Assembly (NCBI GenBank): GCA_027563935.2
Contig: JANVAS020000231.1
Span: 15,332,001 to 15,396,000 of the forward strand
Origin: Costus lasius
Taxonomy: Eukaryota; Streptophyta; Magnoliopsida; Zingiberales; Costaceae
Length of the DNA stretch: 64,000 bases
Direction of reading: 5' to 3'
Every line of letters starts with the position of its first letter. Within the stretch, counting starts at the first letter, position 1. Made by a program: the position numbers and the translations under genes. Below are positions 60,301 through 64,000 of the stretch, in pieces. The notes below the pieces were generated by a model. The model worked only from the letters and a program-made list of their open reading frames with translations. It had not been told where the DNA came from and did not search any database.

Positions 60301-61292
60301 TGGTCTTGTATGTTGATGACATACTGCTCATCGGAAACGACATCCCTAGTCTTCAAGCTGTGAAGACATGGTTGGGGAAATGTTTCGAGATGAAAGACTT
60401 AGGGGAGGCCGCCTATATTCTAGGCGTGAGGATCTACCGGGATAGATCCAAGAGGCTCTTGGCCCTTAGTCAAAGTACTTACATTGATAAGGTACTGGAG
60501 AGGTTCTACATGGAGCAATCCAAGAAAGGATACCTTCCAGTGAGACATGGCCGTACTCTCTCAAAGAGCCAGTGTCCTACAACACAGGCTGAGAGGGACG
60601 ACATGAGTCGAATTCCTTATGCTTCGGCAGTAGGATCGATCATGTATGCAATGTTATGTACTAGACCAGATGTGGCATATGCTGTGAGCATAACTAGCCG
60701 ATACCAATCCAATCCAAGTCTACAGCACTGGGTGGCTGTAAAGAACATCCTAAAGTATCTGAGAAGAACTAAGGATTTGTTCTTGGTCTATGGGGGACAG
60801 GAAGAGCTCAGTATGCAGGGCTATACTGACGCATCGTTCCAGTCTGACCCTGACGACTTCAGATCGCAGGCCGGCTATGTGTTCAAGATAAATGGAGGCG
60901 CTGTATGTTGGAAGAGCTTCAAGCAATCCACCATAGCAGATTCTACAACCGAAGCTGAGTATGTGGCTGCTTCTGAGGCAGCCAAGGAAGCTGTTTGGAT
61001 AAGGAAGTTCTTATGTGATCTTCAAGTGGTACCTAGTGCAATGGATCCAATTGAACTCTACTGTGACAACAATGGAGCAATTGCACAAGCCAAGGAACCA
61101 CGGTCTCATCAAAGATCCAAACACATATTCAGAAGATTTCACCTAATCAGAGAGATCATTGACAGAGGTGATGTCAAGATTAGCAGAGTAGACACAGAGA
61201 ACAATCTGGCAGACCCATTGACCAAGGCTTTGGCGCAGCAGAAGCATGATGGTCACGCTAGAGATATGGGGTTGAGATTCCTCAACTTCTAG
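57372..61292 (+). pseudogene. CopZ Gag-Pol polyprotein with four in-frame stops
   Basis: The whole gene stays in one frame of 1306 codons, so no indel has broken it. Stops are TAA 58221-58223, TAA 58413-58415, TAG 60198-60200 and TGA 60207-60209. Domains: Gag with knuckle CFHCGEQGHWRRDC (near 58112), protease SWVLDTACG (58245), integrase zinc site and core (RSDRGGEYLSG, NGVSERRNRT), RT LYVDD (near 60310), and RNase H (GYTDASFQS, TTEAEY, YCDNNGAI, SKHIFRRFHLI). The two stops at 60198 and 60207 lie where CopY has Trp and Arg and fit G-to-A and C-to-T changes, as expected of methylated DNA. It is related to CopY but clearly diverged. Confidence 0.95.
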
Positions 61293-61302
61293 GTCTTAAT
61301 GC

Positions 61303-61313
61303 AAGTGGGAGAT
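61303..61313 (+). other. CopZ polypurine tract
   Basis: AAGTGGGAGAT immediately before the 3' LTR start TGTTGGTGTA. The same tract precedes the CopX and CopY 3' LTRs. Confidence 0.9.
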
Positions 61314-62978
61314 TGTTGGTGTATATGCCCTAGGACCTAGTTTTGGTCAACTTATGTACTAGTTGACATTGATATTTATATATCATTCTGGCATTGTCGT
61401 TATCATTGTTTGACTACACCTGCGATTGTGTACTTACATGATAATGTCCCTGGAGACAGATTGGATCTGTGCTCGAATCATAATCCCCAGTCGATGTACC
61501 TTAGTGGATATGGGACAGCTATGGTACTTGAGAGACTGGTATGTGGGCTGGTTAGGCACGTGGTGCTAACGCAGACACATGGGTATATCATTGGGGATAT
61601 ACTGGATAGACCCGCTATGAGGCTATGACTTGGTGTCATGAGTTATCCTCATAAGTGACAGAAGATGCATTGATCCCTTGACTTGAGGTCATTGATCATT
61701 CTATATGATTAGGGACTTGCTTTGATACAACCTAACACCTTGCCGTAGCTGGGAGGTCATAACGGTTGTTATTGAGCATGTCATGACCCATATGAGAAGA
61801 TCAATGGACAGACATAGGATTTGCCCCTTCCCTAAGGAAGTATGATATCCATGGAGCTCCTTTATGGTTCTATGACTGAGAGTGTATGGCCATACCCAGG
61901 TGAGAACCTGTTTTAGTCATAGCCATGTGATTGGATGAAAACAAGTGGTGACACACTTGTCCAATCGGATATCAGTTCGGCAAAGAGACTGTAATGCATC
62001 TGTACCTAGTTGCGATGATGGGGATGTCGATGTCGATATCCATTCCAATGACCTGGGTAGTAGCGATGCACTGCTAGGTGCCACTCACTGCTTGTGATGA
62101 CCTCTGGTCAGCACTACCAGCGTCAGAAGAACCTACAGGGTCGCACACCTTGATACTTGAGTTCTCGTATTGATCGGGAAGCCTTATGATCGAGTTATTG
62201 GATAACTCAGATCTAATTGGGAGATTTCATCAGCGCCAATGGGCCTGATGAGATGGAAGAATGTTATTGGAGCCAAACTTCATTTTTGGTAGGTTGACCC
62301 GTATTTGACCATGGTTGGTCACATTTGGATTAGGGTTGCATTGGATTGGATCCAAGTGCTTAATCAACCTATGCAATGTTGTTTGGGCTAGCTCATTATC
62401 CAATGAGGCCCAATAACAAGTTCTCATGAAGAGATGAGAGGCTAAAAGGGTATAATGGGGAGAAACATGAACCATTAGGCGCCTAGGGGCATAATGGGGT
62501 CATGTTGGCGCCTTTGCTTCATTATGGAAGTAAAGGGCGCCTCCCCCTCTCCTCCTAGGATGGAATGCATGCCTCTATGGCATTGCTTGAGACGCAAGGC
62601 AAGGCCTTGGCGCACAAGGAAAGGCGTGGGAACAAAAGGTAAGGTTGAATGAGAATTATGGAAATGTCTTGGAGACTTTCCTTATCTCAAACCTCTTCAT
62701 CCTAGCCCTACACTTGTCATGATCCTAGCCATTACCCTAACCGCCTCTTGCCCTATAAATATGACCCTAGTCGCCCCCTCTTGTGGGTAATCAATGCTTG
62801 AAGGCGTGAACACAAGGAGAGGGGCGAGTGCTTGGAGCAAAGGGCGCATCTTCCATAACCGCAAGCCTCTTCCTCCTTTCCGCTTGGCGCAAGGAGATCT
62901 AGGGCTTGGCGGCTTGGGCGGTTTTCTTTCTTCTCTTGGCGCATCATCTCTCTTGGTGGCGCAAGTGAAGTAGAGTAT
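61314..62978 (+). repeat. CopZ 3' LTR, cut by CopW
   Basis: It matches 22307-23971 with about 24 differences, mostly transitions. The TATA box is at 62754-62761 and GTATGGCCATAC at 61884-61895. The LTR stops after AGTAT (62974-62978), the same base at which CopX cut the 5' LTR. Confidence 0.9.
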
Positions 62979-64000
62979 TGAAGGGAACCCCTAACTAAGG
63001 GGTAGAAACCCTAATGGTGGCGCAACAAAAATTTTGCATGGGATATTAGGATTTCAAAGGATCTATATATGTCATATAACTAGCTTTCGAATATTTGAAT
63101 AGATGAAGATAAACTCATACCATTGCCATCGGTTTGATGAAGCTTTGGAAGGAAAGACGCAAGCGAGCCTTCTCCTAAGTTTCACACACAAGATGATCAA
63201 TGCGCCTACCCTTGGTGCTCCTTGTGCTAGCAAGGTTCCTTGGAGTCCTTGATCGAGTGAAAAGGGATGGAGATGTGTTTATCTCTTTTGGCCAAAAACC
63301 TCCTCTATCTTCCAAGCGTCGCCACACACAACGAGTGTCGAGAGAGAGGTCGCTTGAGAGGCGAGAATAGCAAGAGCTATTCGAACGTGAGCGTTATCAC
63401 CAAGTGGAGATCGTGGTTACTAAAAATATCCACACCACTCGCTCCAATGTTCACGCCAAGTGAACAAGTCGCCAAGCCTTGAACCATGCGCTCATTTCAT
63501 GAGCCGGTTCACATTGGTTCGGTTTAAGAACCAATCAAGCCAATGATCTAGTCTAGATCTCAAATAAACCCTAAGGCTCCAGATCTGACCGTTAATCTCT
63601 TGATGCTTCTGATCTGCCCGATCTAGCAATCATTCTCTCGATCGAAGCTTACCGATCTCAAGCCCTAATCAATCAAACATGATCAGACTAGATCTCACTT
63701 ACAATCAGAGATTAAATCCCTTTAAACTGAACCCAAACAATTCAGTCCACACGATCTGACTGAAGTAAGCCATATCATCAAATTGTGCGACCCTAAGGGT
63801 TTCCTTTAAATGTCGGTAACGATAATTCACATTATCACGATCAGTGAGGGGTATCTAGCAACACATCACTGTCTCCCGATATAAAGGAAAGAGTCTTCCA
63901 AGACTACACCCAAACCATAGCACAAGTGTGAATCAATTCACAAGGCATGCATATTTCCTTTGCCACTGGATGTTCTTATTGGACAAGCGTGTCAAGCTTG
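62979..64000 (-). repeat. CopW: partial LTR of the CopX/CopY family, running off the window
   Basis: It begins TGAAGGGAACCCC (plus strand). From about 63580 it follows the CopX and CopY LTRs; the first part is a distinct subfamily. Hairpins lie at 63449-63465 (GTTCAC/GTGAAC), 63490-63504 (GCTCAT/ATGAGC) and 63821-63836 (GATAAT/ATTATC). About 1020 of an expected 1.7 kb is present. Whether it is a full element or a solo LTR cannot be seen. Confidence 0.88.

Larger units (their letters stand above)
22307..62978 (+). mobile_element. CopZ: Ty1/Copia element, decayed, heavily interrupted
   Basis: The parts in order are 5' LTR first part (22307-23971), CopX insertion, LTR second part (44121-44405), leader (44406-45924), TekG insertion, rest of leader (57229-57371), polyprotein (57372-61292) with four stops, polypurine tract, and 3' LTR (61314-62978) cut by CopW. 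The primer site is for initiator tRNA-Met. About 24 differences in the 1665 shared LTR bases counted by eye (about 1.4%) make it the oldest Copia here. The polyprotein is related to that of CopY and CopX, but the LTRs are of a different family. Confidence 0.9.

Overview
This is nuclear DNA of a flowering plant, made almost entirely of nested LTR retrotransposons. The evidence is plant-type Ty1/Copia and Ty3/Gypsy polyproteins, Athila-type elements with tRNA-Asp primer sites, and Copia and Tekay-type elements with initiator tRNA-Met primer sites. I find no convincing host gene, rRNA or tRNA gene, and the species cannot be named from what is here.

Left end (1-7015). A truncated non-autonomous Athila-type element on the minus strand (called AthA) carries one open Gag-derived ORF, two primer-site modules and part of its LTR. 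It is followed by a scrap of a CopZ-type LTR, AT-rich sequence, a possible Ty3/Gypsy relic and a decayed Athila LTR.

Outer element (7016-22306). AthC is a plus-strand Athila-type element with a 5' LTR, broken gag and protease, no reverse transcriptase or integrase, a seven-copy palindrome-rich repeat and a broken ATHILA ORF-1-like gene. Its gag is split by AthB (10525-18010, minus strand, target duplication TTTGC). AthB is another non-autonomous Athila-type element, and it contains a hAT-like MITE (13760-14281).

Copia nest (22307-64000). CopZ (plus strand) is inserted in the 3' part of AthC. Its 5' LTR is split by CopX (23972-44115, minus). CopX is split by CopY (26285-37119, minus), whose 1294-residue polyprotein is intact. 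The CopY leader is split by a solo LTR (32246-33932). The CopZ leader is split by TekG (45925-57223, minus), a Del/Tekay-type chromovirus with an intact 1530-residue Gag-Pol and LTRs in which I see one difference. The CopZ 3' LTR is split by a further LTR (CopW, from 62979) at exactly the position where CopX entered the 5' LTR.

Target duplications fix the order of insertion, and LTR differences counted by eye agree with it: CopZ about 1.4%, CopX about 0.6%, CopY about 0.1%. TekG, at about 0.03%, is the youngest full element. CopY and TekG look able to make all their own proteins. AthA, AthB and AthC could move only with enzymes from elsewhere.

The most notable signals are structural RNA candidates in the non-coding parts. 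Several short stem-loops recur at matching places in different elements with paired base changes that keep the stems.
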